A stretch of DNA of 64,000 nucleotides, from assembly GCF_030646845.1 (NCBI RefSeq), contig NZ_JAUSLE010000003.1, forward strand, positions 62,001 to 126,000, written 5' to 3'. The DNA is from Rhodoferax sp. GTDB taxonomy: Bacteria; Pseudomonadota; Gammaproteobacteria; Burkholderiales; Burkholderiaceae_C. Positions 17,791 to 26,770 of the stretch are shown here, one piece after another (the stretch's first letter is position 1; each line of letters starts with the position of its first letter). The translations under genes and the position numbers were made by a program. Under the pieces are notes generated by a model that was given only the letters and a program-made list of their open reading frames with translations, did not search any database and was not told the DNA's origin.

Positions 17791-18453
17791 ATGAACAAAC
17801 CCAAGAAAACCGCTGCAGTTCGCAGCGACGGCATTGAGGCCCGCGAGCGACTCCTGCACGCCGCGCTGAGGCTGTTTGCCGAGAAGGGTTTTGCCAAGAC
17901 CTCCACCCGCGAGATCGCTCTGGCCGCGGGCGCCAATATCGCCTCCATCAGCTACTACTTTGGCGAAAAGGCCGGCCTGTACCGCGCGGTCTTCACCGAA
18001 CCGCTGGGCCGCCCCGCCAAAGCCCCGGCCCTGTTTGACCAGCCGCAGATGAGCCTGCGCGAGTCGCTGGCGGGTCTGCTGACGGCATTCACCGAGCCGC
18101 TCAAGCAGGGTGACCTGGCGCAGCACTGCATGCGGCTGCGCTTTCGCGAAATGCTGGAGCCCACGGGTCTGTGGGGCCAGCAGATCGACGCCAGCCTCAA
18201 GCCTGCGCACGAAGCCCTGCTGCGGGTGCTGTGCCGCCACCTGGACGTGCCCGTCGCGGACGATGACCTGCACCGTCTGGCGTTTTCCATCGTGGGCCTG
18301 GGCATCCACCTGTTTGTCGGCCACGACGTGATGCAGGCCATCAAGCCAGGCCTGGCGGGCACGGCGCAGGCCATCAACCTCTACACCGAACGCCTGGTGG
18401 GCTACGCGCTGGCCATGGTGCACAGCGAAGCCCTGCGCCGCCAGCCAGCCTGA
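17791..18453 (+). CDS. TetR-family repressor (CerR/YbiH-like) of RND efflux genes
   Basis: The product is 220 aa. The N-terminal HTH (residues about 19-65, LLHAALRLFAEKGFAKTSTR with the recognition helix ISYYFGEKAGLYR) is typical TetR. The C-terminal ligand/dimer domain resembles the DUF1956/CecR group. It sits directly upstream of a membrane-fusion protein and an RND pump on the same strand and behind a 26-bp perfect palindrome, so it most likely represses the whole unit until a toxic ligand binds. The inducer is unknown. Confidence 0.92.
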   Translation: MNKPKKTAAVRSDGIEARERLLHAALRLFAEKGFAKTSTREIALAAGANIASISYYFGEKAGLYRAVFTEPLGRPAKAPALFDQPQMSLRESLAGLLTAFTEPLKQGDLAQHCMRLRFREMLEPTGLWGQQIDASLKPAHEALLRVLCRHLDVPVADDDLHRLAFSIVGLGIHLFVGHDVMQAIKPGLAGTAQAINLYTERLVGYALAMVHSEALRRQPA

Positions 18454-18491
18454 CCCCGAACATTTCCACCCAACAAAAACAAGCGCACACC

Positions 18492-19769
18492 ATGAACCGT
18501 TTCAAACTCAAACCAATCGCTATTATTTTGATAGCTGTCTGCGCAATCAGTGCGGGGGCTATTGCCCTATTTCTATCAAAATCCGGCGCGACCGACAAAC
18601 CCGCCGCTGCGCCGGCCTCGACCGCCCGACCCGCGCTCACCGTGACCACCACACAGCCCCAGATGAGCGCGCTGCCGATCAAACTGACGGCCAACGGCAA
18701 TATTGCCGCCTGGCAGGACGCCAGCATCGGGACCGAGAGCAACGGCCTGCGTCTGGCCGAGGTGCTGGTCAATGTCGGCGACGTGGTCCAACGCGGGCAG
18801 CTGCTGGCCCGCTTTGCGGTTGAGAGCATGCAGGCCGACGTGGCGCAGGCCCGCGCTGGCGTGGCCGAGGCGACGGCCAACGCCGCAGAGGCCACCGCCA
18901 ACGCCGACCGCGTGCGCACGCTGCAAAGCACGGGCACCTTCAGCGGCCAGCAGATCAACCAGTACCTGACCGCAGAGCAGACGGCACGCGCGCGGGTGGA
19001 GTCGGCCAAAGCGGCTCTGGCGGCGCAGCAGTTGCGCCTGCAGAACACCCAGGTCCTGGCGCCCGACAGCGGCATCATCTCGGCGCGCAGTGCCACGGTG
19101 GGCGCGGTGGTGGCCAACGGCACCGAGCTGTTTCGCCTGATTCGCCAGGGACGGCTTGAGTGGCGCGCGGAAGTCACCTCCACCGAACTGGGCCGCATGG
19201 TGCCCGGCACCAAAGTCACGGTGACGGCGGCCAGCGGCACACAGCTCCCGGGCAAGGTGCGCATGGTGGCACCCACCGTGGACCCGCAAACCCGCGCCGG
19301 CCTGGTCTACGTCGATCTGCCGCCGATGCTGGCGCCAGCGAGCGCCGCCGCGCCGGGCCGCCCCAGGCAAGGCACGGCCCCCTCGGGGGGCAGCGCAGTA
19401 CGCGAAGCGGCAAGCGTGGGGGCCGTCATCCCCGGCATGTTTGCCCGTGGCGAGTTCGAGCTGGGCAGCTCCAGCGCGCTGACCGTGCCGCAACAGTCGG
19501 TGGTGGTGCGCGATGGCTTCAGCTACGTGTTTCGCCTGAATGCCGACCAGCGCGTCAGCCAGATCAAACTGCAAACCGGGCGGCGCGTGGGCGACCGGGT
19601 CGAGGTGCTGGACGGCGTCGCGGCGGATGCCGTGCTGGTGGCCAGTGGCGCCGGCTTCCTCAATGACGGCGATCTGGTCAAAGCGGTGCCGGCTGCTGCT
19701 GCCGCGCCCGCAATAGTGCCAAATACGGCGCCAGCCCCCGTCTCCTCTGCCTCATCAGCTATTAAATAA
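18492..19769 (+). CDS. RND efflux membrane-fusion (periplasmic adaptor) protein carrying three repeat-derived segments
   Basis: The product is 425 aa. It shows the HlyD/AcrA order: N-terminal membrane anchor, lipoyl half (LRLAEVLVNVGDVVQRGQLL), alpha-helical hairpin (about 105-175), second lipoyl half (VLAPDSGIISARSATVGAVV), and beta-barrel. It would link the RND permease to an outer-membrane channel. Three stretches are dispersed repeats read in frame. Residues 9-31 (the anchor, AIILIAVCAISAGAIALF) come from the 60-bp family. Residues 284-311 (AAPGRPRQGTAPSGGSA) come from the GC-rich family and enlarge a loop before PGMFARGEFEL. Residues 407-425 plus the stop come from another 60-bp copy. 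No outer-membrane component gene follows. Confidence 0.93.
   Translation: MNRFKLKPIAIILIAVCAISAGAIALFLSKSGATDKPAAAPASTARPALTVTTTQPQMSALPIKLTANGNIAAWQDASIGTESNGLRLAEVLVNVGDVVQRGQLLARFAVESMQADVAQARAGVAEATANAAEATANADRVRTLQSTGTFSGQQINQYLTAEQTARARVESAKAALAAQQLRLQNTQVLAPDSGIISARSATVGAVVANGTELFRLIRQGRLEWRAEVTSTELGRMVPGTKVTVTAASGTQLPGKVRMVAPTVDPQTRAGLVYVDLPPMLAPASAAAPGRPRQGTAPSGGSAVREAASVGAVIPGMFARGEFELGSSSALTVPQQSVVVRDGFSYVFRLNADQRVSQIKLQTGRRVGDRVEVLDGVAADAVLVASGAGFLNDGDLVKAVPAAAAAPAIVPNTAPAPVSSASSAIK
18518..18583 (+). repeat. 60-bp AT-armed dispersed repeat, copy in MFP N-terminus
   Basis: The copy begins with CGCTATTATTTTGATAGC (imperfect inverted arms), then GTCTGCGCAATCAGTGCGGGGGC and a run ending in CTATCAAAA. 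It closely matches the intergenic copy at 32634-32694 in the opposite orientation. It lies inside the MFP gene and encodes the membrane anchor. Confidence 0.8.
19343..19423 (+). repeat. 78-bp GC-rich dispersed repeat, copy inside MFP
   Basis: The copy reads GCGCCGGGCCGCCCCAGGCA, then a CCCCCTCGGGGGG hairpin core, and ends near AGCGTGGGGGC. It matches the reverse complement of the copy at 62534-62613 in birA and is read in the same relative frame, producing nearly the same peptide. Confidence 0.85.
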
Positions 19770-19771
19770 GG
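19711..19771 (-). repeat. 60-bp AT-armed dispersed repeat, copy at MFP C-terminus
   Basis: On the plus strand it runs from CAATAGTGCC through CCAGCCCCCG to AGCTATTAAATAAGG. Its reverse complement matches the copy at 22914-22970 (ACGGGGGCTGG core). The MFP stop codon TAA lies within the AT arm. Confidence 0.7.
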
Positions 19772-19778
19772 AGCGAGC

Positions 19779-22700
19779 ATGAACTTGTCCTCGCTCTCCA
19801 TCAAGAACCCGGTGCCGGCCATCATGCTGTTCGCGCTGCTGTCGCTGGCCGGCATCCTGTCGTTCCGGGCCAGCGTGGTGCAGGACTTCCCCGACATCGA
19901 GCTGCCCATCGTCACCATCAGCGCCACCCTGTCGGGCGCCGCCCCGGCGCAGCTGGAAACCGAGGTGGCCCGCAAGCTGGAAGACTCGGTGGCCACGCTG
20001 CAGGGCGTGAAAAATATCTATACCAAGGTGCTGGACGGCGACGTGCAGGTCACCGTCGAGTTCATCCTGGAAAAACCGATCACCGAAGCGGTGACCGATG
20101 TGCGCGACGCGGTGGCCCGCGTGCGCGCCGACCTGCCCGCCGATGTGCGCGACCCCTCGGTCACCAAAGCCTCCACCGCCGGGCGCGTGGTGCTGGCCTA
20201 CACGGCCGCGGCGGCACCGTCGACGCAAGGCACGGCGAGCCCGCTTGACGACCAGTCGCTGAGCTGGTTTGTGGACAACACGGTGGCCAAGCGCCTGCTC
20301 AACGTGCCGGGCGTCGGCGCGGTCAAACGCATGGGTGGCGTCAACCGTGAGATCCGGGTGGAGCTCGATGCCGCCAGGATGGCAGCGCTGAATGTGGCCG
20401 CCATTGATGTGTCGCGCCAGCTCAAGCGCGTGCAACAGGAAGCCCCGGGTGGCCGCGGCGACGTGAGCGGCGCCGAGCAATCGGTGCGCACCATTGCCAC
20501 CGTGCGGACCGCGGCCGAGCTGGCCCAGCTGGACATTCCGCTCGTCGATGGCCGGCACATTCGCCTGGACCAGGTGGCCACGGTGCTCGACACCGTGGCC
20601 GAGCCCCGCTCCGTGGCGACCCAGGACGGCCGCACCGTGGTCGGCTTCGAGGTCTTTCGCACCAAGGGCGCGGGCGAGGTGGACGTGGCGAAAGGCGTGC
20701 GCGCCGCCGTAGCCGAGCTGCAGGCGGCCAACCCCACCATCGCCCTGGCGCTGGCCATTGACAACGCCCAGCCGGTGGCCGAGAACTTCCAGGGTTCGAT
20801 GGAATTGCTCTATGAGGGCGCGCTGCTGGCGGTGCTGGTGGTGTGGTGGTTCTTGCGCGACTGGCGCGCCACGCTGATCGCGGCTGCAGCGCTGCCGCTG
20901 TCGGTCATCCCCACCTTCCTCGGTCTGAAATATTTTGGCTACACACTCAACACCGTCACGCTGCTGTCGCTGGCCCTGGTGGTCGGCGTGCTGGTGGACG
21001 ATGCCATCGTGGAGATCGAGAACATCGAGCGCCACCTGCGCATGGGCAAAACACCATTCCAGGCCGCCATGGAAGCCGCTGACGAGATTGGCATGGCGGT
21101 GATTGCCACCACCTTCGCGCTGGTCGCGGTGTTTTTGCCCACCGCCTTCATGGGCGGCGTGCCGGGCCTGTTTTTCAAGCAGTTCGGCTGGACCGCAGTG
21201 CTGGCGATTCTGGCCTCGCTCATGGTGGCGCGGCTGCTGACACCGATGATGGCGGCCTACATCTTGAAGCCCCACAAAAATGCCGCGCACACCGACCCCG
21301 CTGCCGCCTACGTGGAGGCCCCCGACAGCTGGCTCATGGCCCGCTACATGGCCACCATGCGCTGGTGTTTGCGCCACCGCGGCATCACCATGACCGGCGC
21401 TGCCCTGTTCTTTGTGGGCTCCATCGCGCTGGTGCCGCTGCTGCCCACCGGCTTTGTGCCGGCGGCGGACCGGGCCCAGACACAGATCAACATTGAGCTG
21501 CCACCCGGCAGCACGCTGGCCGAGACCCGCACGGTGGCCGAGCAGGCGCGCGTGGCCAGCATGAGCGTGGCGAACGTCAAGAGCGTGTTCAGCTCGATTG
21601 GTGGCGGCTCCAGCGGCGACGCCTTCGCGCCGGGCGCCGCCGCCGAGGCGCGCCGCGCCGTGCTGACCCTCACCACCACCCACCGCAATGACCGGGCGGC
21701 GTCCATGCCCGATATCGAGTCGCAGCTGCGGCTCAAGATGTCCGACATTGCCGGGGCCCGTTTCAACGTGGGCCCACCGGACACGGGTGTCAAGATGCAG
21801 CTGGTGCTGCAGAGCGAAGACCCGGTGGCCCTGATGGCCAGCGCACAAAAGGTGGAGCGCGATCTGCGCACGCTGCAAGGCATAGGCAACGTCAGCTCCA
21901 GCGCCTCACTGGTGCGGCCGGAAATCATCGTGCGACCGGACTTTGCGCGCGCCGCCGACCTGGGCGTCACCGCGGCCAGCATTGGCGAGACCGTGCGCGT
22001 GGCGACGGCGGGCGACTATGACACCAGCCTGTCCAAACTCAATCTGTCGGAGCGCCAGGTGCCCATTCGCGTCAAGTTGCCCGACGCCGTGCGCGCCGAC
22101 CTGGCGGCCATCGAACGGCTGACGGTGCCCGGCAAAAACGGACCGGTGATGCTGGGCAACGTGGCCAGCATCACCATGGAGAGCGGCCCGGCACAGATCG
22201 ACCGGCTCAACCGCAACCGCAACGTGACGCTGGACGTGGAGCTGGGCGGGCGTCAACTGGGCGAGCTCAATGCCGAGGCGCGCGCCCTGCCCAGCATGAA
22301 AAGCCTGCCGCCAGGCGTGAAGATTGCCGAGCTGGGTGACGCGCAGGAGATGCAGGCCCTGTTTGCCAGCTTTGGCATTGCCATGCTGATCGGTGTGCTG
22401 TGCATTTACGGCGTGCTGGTGCTGCTGTTCAAGGACTTCATGCAGCCCGTCACCATCCTGGCCGCGCTGCCCTTGAGCATGGGTGGTGCCTTTGTCGCCC
22501 TGCTGATCACCGGGCGGGCACTGTCGATGCCTTCCATGATCGGCCTCATCATGCTGATGGGCATCGTCACCAAGAACTCGATTCTGCTGGTGGACTACGC
22601 CATATTGGCGCGGGAAGCGGGCATGAGCCGCTTTGATGCGCTGGTGGACGCCTGCCACAAACGCAGCCGCCCCATCATCATGACCACGATTGCCATGGGC

Positions 22701-22922
22701 GCCGGCATGATGCCCTTAGCCCTAGGCTGGGGGGCCGACCCGAGCTTTCGCTCGCCGATGGCGATTGCCGTGATTGGCGGCCTGATCACCTCCACGCTGT
22801 TGAGCCTGCTGGTGGTGCCTGCCGTGTTCACCTACATCGATGATCTGGAGCACCTGCTCAAACGGGCCATGGCACGGCTGCGGCGGCCGGCGCCGGCTGC
22901 CGCAGGCCATCAGTCGCTATGA
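19779..22922 (+). CDS. RND-family efflux pump permease
   Basis: The product is 1047 aa, the usual AcrB/MexB length. It begins MNLSSLSIKNPVPAIMLF and has the 12-helix RND plan with two large periplasmic loops (about 35-335 and 560-865). The proton-relay helix carries paired aspartates in VGVLVDDAIVEIEN, and the second half contains LMGIVTKNSILLVDYA. It exports drugs or toxic organics using the proton gradient, with the MFP encoded 9 bp upstream (good GGAG ribosome site between them). Its stop (TGA 22920-22922) falls in a 60-bp repeat copy. The substrate is not predictable. Confidence 0.95.
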   Translation: MNLSSLSIKNPVPAIMLFALLSLAGILSFRASVVQDFPDIELPIVTISATLSGAAPAQLETEVARKLEDSVATLQGVKNIYTKVLDGDVQVTVEFILEKPITEAVTDVRDAVARVRADLPADVRDPSVTKASTAGRVVLAYTAAAAPSTQGTASPLDDQSLSWFVDNTVAKRLLNVPGVGAVKRMGGVNREIRVELDAARMAALNVAAIDVSRQLKRVQQEAPGGRGDVSGAEQSVRTIATVRTAAELAQLDIPLVDGRHIRLDQVATVLDTVAEPRSVATQDGRTVVGFEVFRTKGAGEVDVAKGVRAAVAELQAANPTIALALAIDNAQPVAENFQGSMELLYEGALLAVLVVWWFLRDWRATLIAAAALPLSVIPTFLGLKYFGYTLNTVTLLSLALVVGVLVDDAIVEIENIERHLRMGKTPFQAAMEAADEIGMAVIATTFALVAVFLPTAFMGGVPGLFFKQFGWTAVLAILASLMVARLLTPMMAAYILKPHKNAAHTDPAAAYVEAPDSWLMARYMATMRWCLRHRGITMTGAALFFVGSIALVPLLPTGFVPAADRAQTQINIELPPGSTLAETRTVAEQARVASMSVANVKSVFSSIGGGSSGDAFAPGAAAEARRAVLTLTTTHRNDRAASMPDIESQLRLKMSDIAGARFNVGPPDTGVKMQLVLQSEDPVALMASAQKVERDLRTLQGIGNVSSSASLVRPEIIVRPDFARAADLGVTAASIGETVRVATAGDYDTSLSKLNLSERQVPIRVKLPDAVRADLAAIERLTVPGKNGPVMLGNVASITMESGPAQIDRLNRNRNVTLDVELGGRQLGELNAEARALPSMKSLPPGVKIAELGDAQEMQALFASFGIAMLIGVLCIYGVLVLLFKDFMQPVTILAALPLSMGGAFVALLITGRALSMPSMIGLIMLMGIVTKNSILLVDYAILAREAGMSRFDALVDACHKRSRPIIMTTIAMGAGMMPLALGWGADPSFRSPMAIAVIGGLITSTLLSLLVVPAVFTYIDDLEHLLKRAMARLRRPAPAAAGHQSL

Positions 22923-22970
22923 ATTAGATAGCGGGTTGCGTAGGTAGAACGGGGGCTGGAGCCTGGTTTC
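22914..22970 (+). repeat. 60-bp AT-armed dispersed repeat at RND 3' end
   Basis: It starts GCTATGAATTAGATAGC (22916-22932) and continues with a GGTTGCG segment and the ACGGGGGCTGGAGCC core. It overlaps the RND stop codon and fills the convergent gap before the alpha/beta-hydrolase gene. Confidence 0.7.
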
Positions 22971-23009
22971 CGGGCTCGCGTCTGCCCTTTCAATGGGAGG
23001 GCTCAGCGT

Positions 23010-23690
23010 TCATCTTTGCTCCTGCTTCCTCAGCCAACTTATCGCCGCTTCTACGACCTGCTTCTCGTGCCCGCGATAGTGATGTTTTGCCCCGGCGACA
23101 GGAACCTGCACAAAGCGCTCCGATAGAAAGGCCTTCCGGTTCGCAGCGAACTGCGCGTCGGTGTCATTCTCCGCATAGATATCGATCACCGGAACCTTGA
23201 CCTTGCGCAGGTTCATGTTCGTGTTCAGCGGCTCCGGTCCGCCTGCCACCAGCCCCACTCCGATGTAACCAACAATGCCCGCGTCCGGGTTGTTGGCCAG
23301 GAACGCCGTCGTCATCCGACCGCCCATGCTGTAGTCCATCAGATAGATGCGCTCCACGCCCTTGTCCTTCTTCAGGAAGTCGATGCCAGCCTGAATGCGG
23401 GCGTACGCATCCGGGAAGGTGGACGCATAGGCATGAAAGAGCTCGGGCGAGCGTTGCCCTGGAAGGGTTGGCATTTGAAGCGAAAGGGTGTGAAACCCGA
23501 GCTCCGTGTGAATGGCTTTGCGTAGTGGACTGACAACCTGAGAGTCAGCATCGAGCCCCTGGCCGTGCGCCAATATGACGGCCACTTTCGAACCGCGTGC
23601 TTCAAGGTACTTCCCCTGCGGCATCTGCGCCGCTGCGCTCAAGGAGATTGCGGCAGCCAGAAATAGCAGGATCCGTGTAAACAATTGCAT
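23010..23690 (-). CDS. Secreted alpha/beta hydrolase-fold protein
   Basis: The product is 226 aa from the ATG at 23690, chosen because AAGGAG lies just upstream and a signal peptide follows (MQLFTRILLFLAAAISLSAAAQ). The hydrolase nucleophile elbow is YSMGG, an early AHGQG segment may form the oxyanion side, and the likely acid and base are D in DIYAENDTD and H in KHHYRGH. It probably acts in the periplasm. DUF3530-like hydrolases of this type have no firm substrate. It converges on the RND gene. Confidence 0.82.
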   Translation of the reverse strand: MQLFTRILLFLAAAISLSAAAQMPQGKYLEARGSKVAVILAHGQGLDADSQVVSPLRKAIHTELGFHTLSLQMPTLPGQRSPELFHAYASTFPDAYARIQAGIDFLKKDKGVERIYLMDYSMGGRMTTAFLANNPDAGIVGYIGVGLVAGGPEPLNTNMNLRKVKVPVIDIYAENDTDAQFAANRKAFLSERFVQVPVAGAKHHYRGHEKQVVEAAISWLRKQEQR

Positions 23691-24095
23691 GACTGTTCTC
23701 CTTGAATGAAAGTCAGCGTTGAGTTCCGCAAGCGACGCGTCACAGGCGCCGAGTCTGCTGGAACGCAAGCAGAAACGATGGTTTCACAATACTTTTTCTT
23801 ATAAATTTGTTGCACCATCAATCCAATATAGCGACCCGACTCATTCATTGACGGGTAGCCACGGCGCCGGATTGAAGATTCTCTTTTTTGGTCGCAGGGA
23901 ATTGTGAAGTCATAGCAGTTTTCCGTCTGTACGAAATCGCAAATCGGGTTGCTGAGAGGCCAAAAGCGCGACCGGGATTGCACATCCCGTTGCACATCTG
24001 CCGCACGCTGCACGACAAAGTCCATTGCTGACTGGCTTGCGATGTGAGGTGGCCACTACACTCACGCCTTACTCAAATACCTCCCGCACGTCGTC
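23691..24095. other. 405-bp non-coding region
   Basis: No convincing gene is seen. The part near 23770-23830 is AT-rich and probably holds the promoter for the minus-strand hydrolase. Around 23979-24000 the motif TTGCACATC occurs twice. Short frames on either strand have no ribosome site or recognisable composition. Confidence 0.5.
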
Positions 24096-24698
24096 ATGGA
24101 AATATTCACTATGCTGATGGCGCTGGCCATTGGCATTTACGCGCTCAAGTCGCGAGATCAGAACCGGCGCATTGCCCTCCTGGGAACGCATCTCGGGAAG
24201 TACCAGATTGAACAACTGATGGAGAGTCTGACGGAGGGTTACCTGCGCACGCTGGGGGAGTCCGATCCGGAACGGCGGGCACAGATCTGGAATTTGTTGA
24301 GCACGACCGAGATGGCGCTGTGCGAGCAGTTCACGCGCTTCGTGACCGAGTTCTCCCGGGTTGATGAGGCCGACGCGCGGGTGAGCAAGCTCGCATTGTC
24401 CGTGCCCTATGCGGCCAAGCTTTTCCCGAGCCTCACGTTTGACTTGCGCAAAGCCCTGAGCATTCATGCGCATGGGATCAGCCACGCGGCGAACAACACC
24501 GATCAGACACCCAAAGACAAGGCCTTCACCCTGTCCGCCGAACTGTTCTTGATGCAGCACACCTGCCACTGGTTCTGCCGATCCAAAACCGTGGCCTCGG
24601 CACGGCTGCTGGCAAGACACAAGACATCGTATGCGCAAGTGCTTGCGTCGGTGTCACCCGATACACGCAAGGCCTATGGCACCTTGACTGCGGGCTGA
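24096..24698 (+). CDS. Conserved hypothetical protein with N-terminal membrane helix
   Basis: The product is 200 aa. The start has a hydrophobic helix (MEIFTMLMALAIGIYALKS) that may anchor it with the rest in the cytoplasm. The remainder is predicted alpha-helical, with Cys and His residues in the stretch FLMQHTCHWFCRSK. I do not recognise the family. The ATG at 24096 lacks a clear Shine-Dalgarno, and an internal ATG at 24111 is possible. It converges on rfaE2 with a 36-bp gap. Coding quality (length, codon use) supports a real gene; the function is unknown. Confidence 0.7.
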   Translation: MEIFTMLMALAIGIYALKSRDQNRRIALLGTHLGKYQIEQLMESLTEGYLRTLGESDPERRAQIWNLLSTTEMALCEQFTRFVTEFSRVDEADARVSKLALSVPYAAKLFPSLTFDLRKALSIHAHGISHAANNTDQTPKDKAFTLSAELFLMQHTCHWFCRSKTVASARLLARHKTSYAQVLASVSPDTRKAYGTLTAG

Positions 24699-24734
24699 GT
24701 CGCTCCATCAAGAGACCAGAGACCCTTTTTGTCG

Positions 24735-25229
24735 TTACGCCTGGCGAATCTTCTGCACCAGTGCAGTGGTGGAATAGCCATCCACGAACGGCAGCGCCAG
24801 GGCGCGCCCGCCATAGGACTCGACCACGCGTGTCTCGGCCAGCTTTTGCATGTCATAGTCCCCGCCCTTGACCAGGAGGTCGGGCTTGACTTGCGCAATC
24901 AGTTCCAGGGGCGTGTCTTCATCAAACCAGGTCACCAGGCTGGTGGAGGCCAGGGCCGCCATGACGAAAGCCCGGTCGGCCTCGTTGTTGAGAGGGCGGT
25001 CCGGGCCCTTGCCCAGTCGGCGGGCAGACGCATCGGTGTTCAGCGCCACCAGCAGGCTGGCACCCAACGCACGCGCCTGGGCCAGGTACATCACATGGCC
25101 GCGGTGCAGCACATCAAACACGCCATTGGTGAACACCAGCGGCCGGGGCAGCCGGGCAACCCGGGCCAAAACACTGTCACGACCGCAAATTTTGTCTGAA
25201 AGCGCAGAAATGGAGGGTATGTCGGTCAT
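24735..25229 (-). CDS. rfaE2: D-glycero-beta-D-manno-heptose 1-phosphate adenylyltransferase
   Basis: The product is 164 aa, matching the nucleotidyltransferase half of HldE as a separate protein. The cytidylyltransferase-type motif TNGVFDVLHRGHVMYL has the HxGH signature, and VKGGDYD plus the VDGYSTTALVQKI tail follow. It makes ADP-heptose for the lipopolysaccharide inner core in the cytosol. The kinase half (rfaE1) is not in the window. It diverges from the HD-GYP-like gene at 25329. Confidence 0.93.
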   Translation of the reverse strand: MTDIPSISALSDKICGRDSVLARVARLPRPLVFTNGVFDVLHRGHVMYLAQARALGASLLVALNTDASARRLGKGPDRPLNNEADRAFVMAALASTSLVTWFDEDTPLELIAQVKPDLLVKGGDYDMQKLAETRVVESYGGRALALPFVDGYSTTALVQKIRQA

Positions 25230-25328
25230 GTCTTCAATGCTAGCAGGCTGGGTCCATCCCTTAAGCTAGGGAGGCAAGCGATCGCGTTGCCAATGTTTGC
25301 GCGTGAATTGGCATAATTCCCTCACCTC

Positions 25329-26576
25329 ATGAATCTCGTTACCGTCAACGTCGACACCATTCGCATCGGCCATCCCCTGCCGTTCTCGCTGCGGGATGAG
25401 AGCGGGGTTTTGCTGGCGGCCAAGGGCTATGTGGTGGACAACCGCGATGAACTGGAGCTGATGGTCGGGCGGCGCACCAATCTGTTCATCGATGTCACCG
25501 AGTCCGAGAGCCATCACCGGGCCTATGTCGGCAAACTCCACACCCTGGTGCGCGAGGACCGGCCACTCGGACAGATTGCGGAAAGCCAGTTTTCTTCCCT
25601 CGAACTGGCGAGCAGCCGCGACACCACCGGCACGGGAGAGCCTGACTGGCTGGACCTGCAGGTGCAGGCGCATGCCATGCTGCGCGACAGCAACCCGGCG
25701 AGCTTTCGCGACCGGCTGGACAGGCTGCAGGCGCAGCTCAGCCGGCATGCGCGTCTCAACCCGGATGGCACCCTGTTTGCGCTGATTCACCTTTCCAGCA
25801 GTGAGGTGCAGTTGTACAGTGCGACCCACGCCATGCTGGTGAGCGTCATGTGCAGCCTGGCCGCACGGGAAGTACTGAAATGGCCCGCCGAAATGGAGGC
25901 CACGCTGTGCAGTGCCGCGCTGACCATGAACATCGGCATGACCGAGCTGCAGGACCGGCTGGCGGTGCAAAAAGAGCCGCCCAGCCCGGAGCAGCGGCGA
26001 CAGATCGACCAGCATGCGCTGCGCTCGGTGAGGCTGCTTGAGCAGCTGGGGGTCAACGACTCCTGCTGGCTTGAAGCCGTGCTGGACCATCACACCAAGA
26101 CGCCGGGCCCGCTGGCCGCTCGCGGGCAAAGCCAGCGCATGGCGCGTCTGATCCAGCGTGCTGACATGTTCGCAGCACGCCTGGCGCCGCGCGCCTCGCG
26201 CCCGCCCGAGCTTCCGGCGACCGCCATGCAGGCCAGTTATTTTGATGAAAATCGCCAGATCGACGAGGCCGGTGCGGCGCTGATCAAGGCCGTGGGAATT
26301 TACTCACCAGGCTCGTTCGTGCGCCTGGCCACCAACGAGATTGCCGTCGTGATCAAACGCGGCGCCAACACCACGACCCCGCGCGTGGCCATCCTGATCA
26401 ACCGTGCCGGCATGCCGACCGGGGAGCTGATCGTGCGCGACACCAGTCAGCGTGACTTCCGCATTGTCACCAGCGTCGCGGAGCGCGACGTCAAAGTGAA
26501 GATCAACCTGCAGCGCCTGCTGGTACTGACCAAGGCACCCGCGTCAGACCGCCTCTGGCAGGGACAGGGGCGCTGA
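25329..26576 (+). CDS. Degenerate HD-GYP-type protein
   Basis: The product is 415 aa. An N-terminal DUF3391-like segment (residues 1-75) is followed by an HD-GYP-like helical domain (about 140-290) and an extra C-terminal domain (about 310-405). H167, H229 and H254-H255 are kept. The metal-binding HD dyad is replaced by M200-N201 in AALTMNIGM, and no GYP signature follows HHTK. Active HD-GYP proteins hydrolyse cyclic-di-GMP; this one probably cannot and may act as a binding or scaffold protein. No signal peptide or membrane helix is seen. Confidence 0.78.
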   Translation: MNLVTVNVDTIRIGHPLPFSLRDESGVLLAAKGYVVDNRDELELMVGRRTNLFIDVTESESHHRAYVGKLHTLVREDRPLGQIAESQFSSLELASSRDTTGTGEPDWLDLQVQAHAMLRDSNPASFRDRLDRLQAQLSRHARLNPDGTLFALIHLSSSEVQLYSATHAMLVSVMCSLAAREVLKWPAEMEATLCSAALTMNIGMTELQDRLAVQKEPPSPEQRRQIDQHALRSVRLLEQLGVNDSCWLEAVLDHHTKTPGPLAARGQSQRMARLIQRADMFAARLAPRASRPPELPATAMQASYFDENRQIDEAGAALIKAVGIYSPGSFVRLATNEIAVVIKRGANTTTPRVAILINRAGMPTGELIVRDTSQRDFRIVTSVAERDVKVKINLQRLLVLTKAPASDRLWQGQGR

Positions 26577-26687
26577 CGCCAATCGCGCGGTCAGCCCCCG
26601 GCTCCAGTTTCCTGCCCAGTTCCTTTCGATAGCGCTTGAGTTCCTGAACGGCCGCAGAACGGCAGCCCGACCCGGCGGCGTTTGATG

Positions 26688-26706
26688 CCCCTGATTTAAA
26701 CAGGGG
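26688..26706. promoter_or_regulatory. Inverted repeat upstream of the lipid-modification cluster
   Basis: CCCCTG (26688-26693) and CAGGGG (26701-26706) flank the 7-base AT loop ATTTAAA. It lies 65 bp before the leader ORF. A possible -10 (TATAGT, 26755-26760) follows. It has no T-run, so an operator is more likely than a terminator; this is inference only. Confidence 0.35.
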
Positions 26707-26770
26707 ATAAAACCCTTTCATCCGATTTAATACCATGCAGTCACAAAAATACTGTATAGTTCAAATCACG

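Noticed and set aside
19755-21878. A 707-codon minus-strand frame opposite the RND permease
   Set aside because: It is a shadow of the high-GC codon pattern of the RND gene; the His/Gly/Arg-rich translation has no family motifs and the plus-strand product is a complete RND pump.
23719-23907. Short plus-strand frame in the 23.7-24.1 kb gap
   Set aside because: No ribosome site, no recognisable motif and it overlaps the leader of the divergent hydrolase gene.
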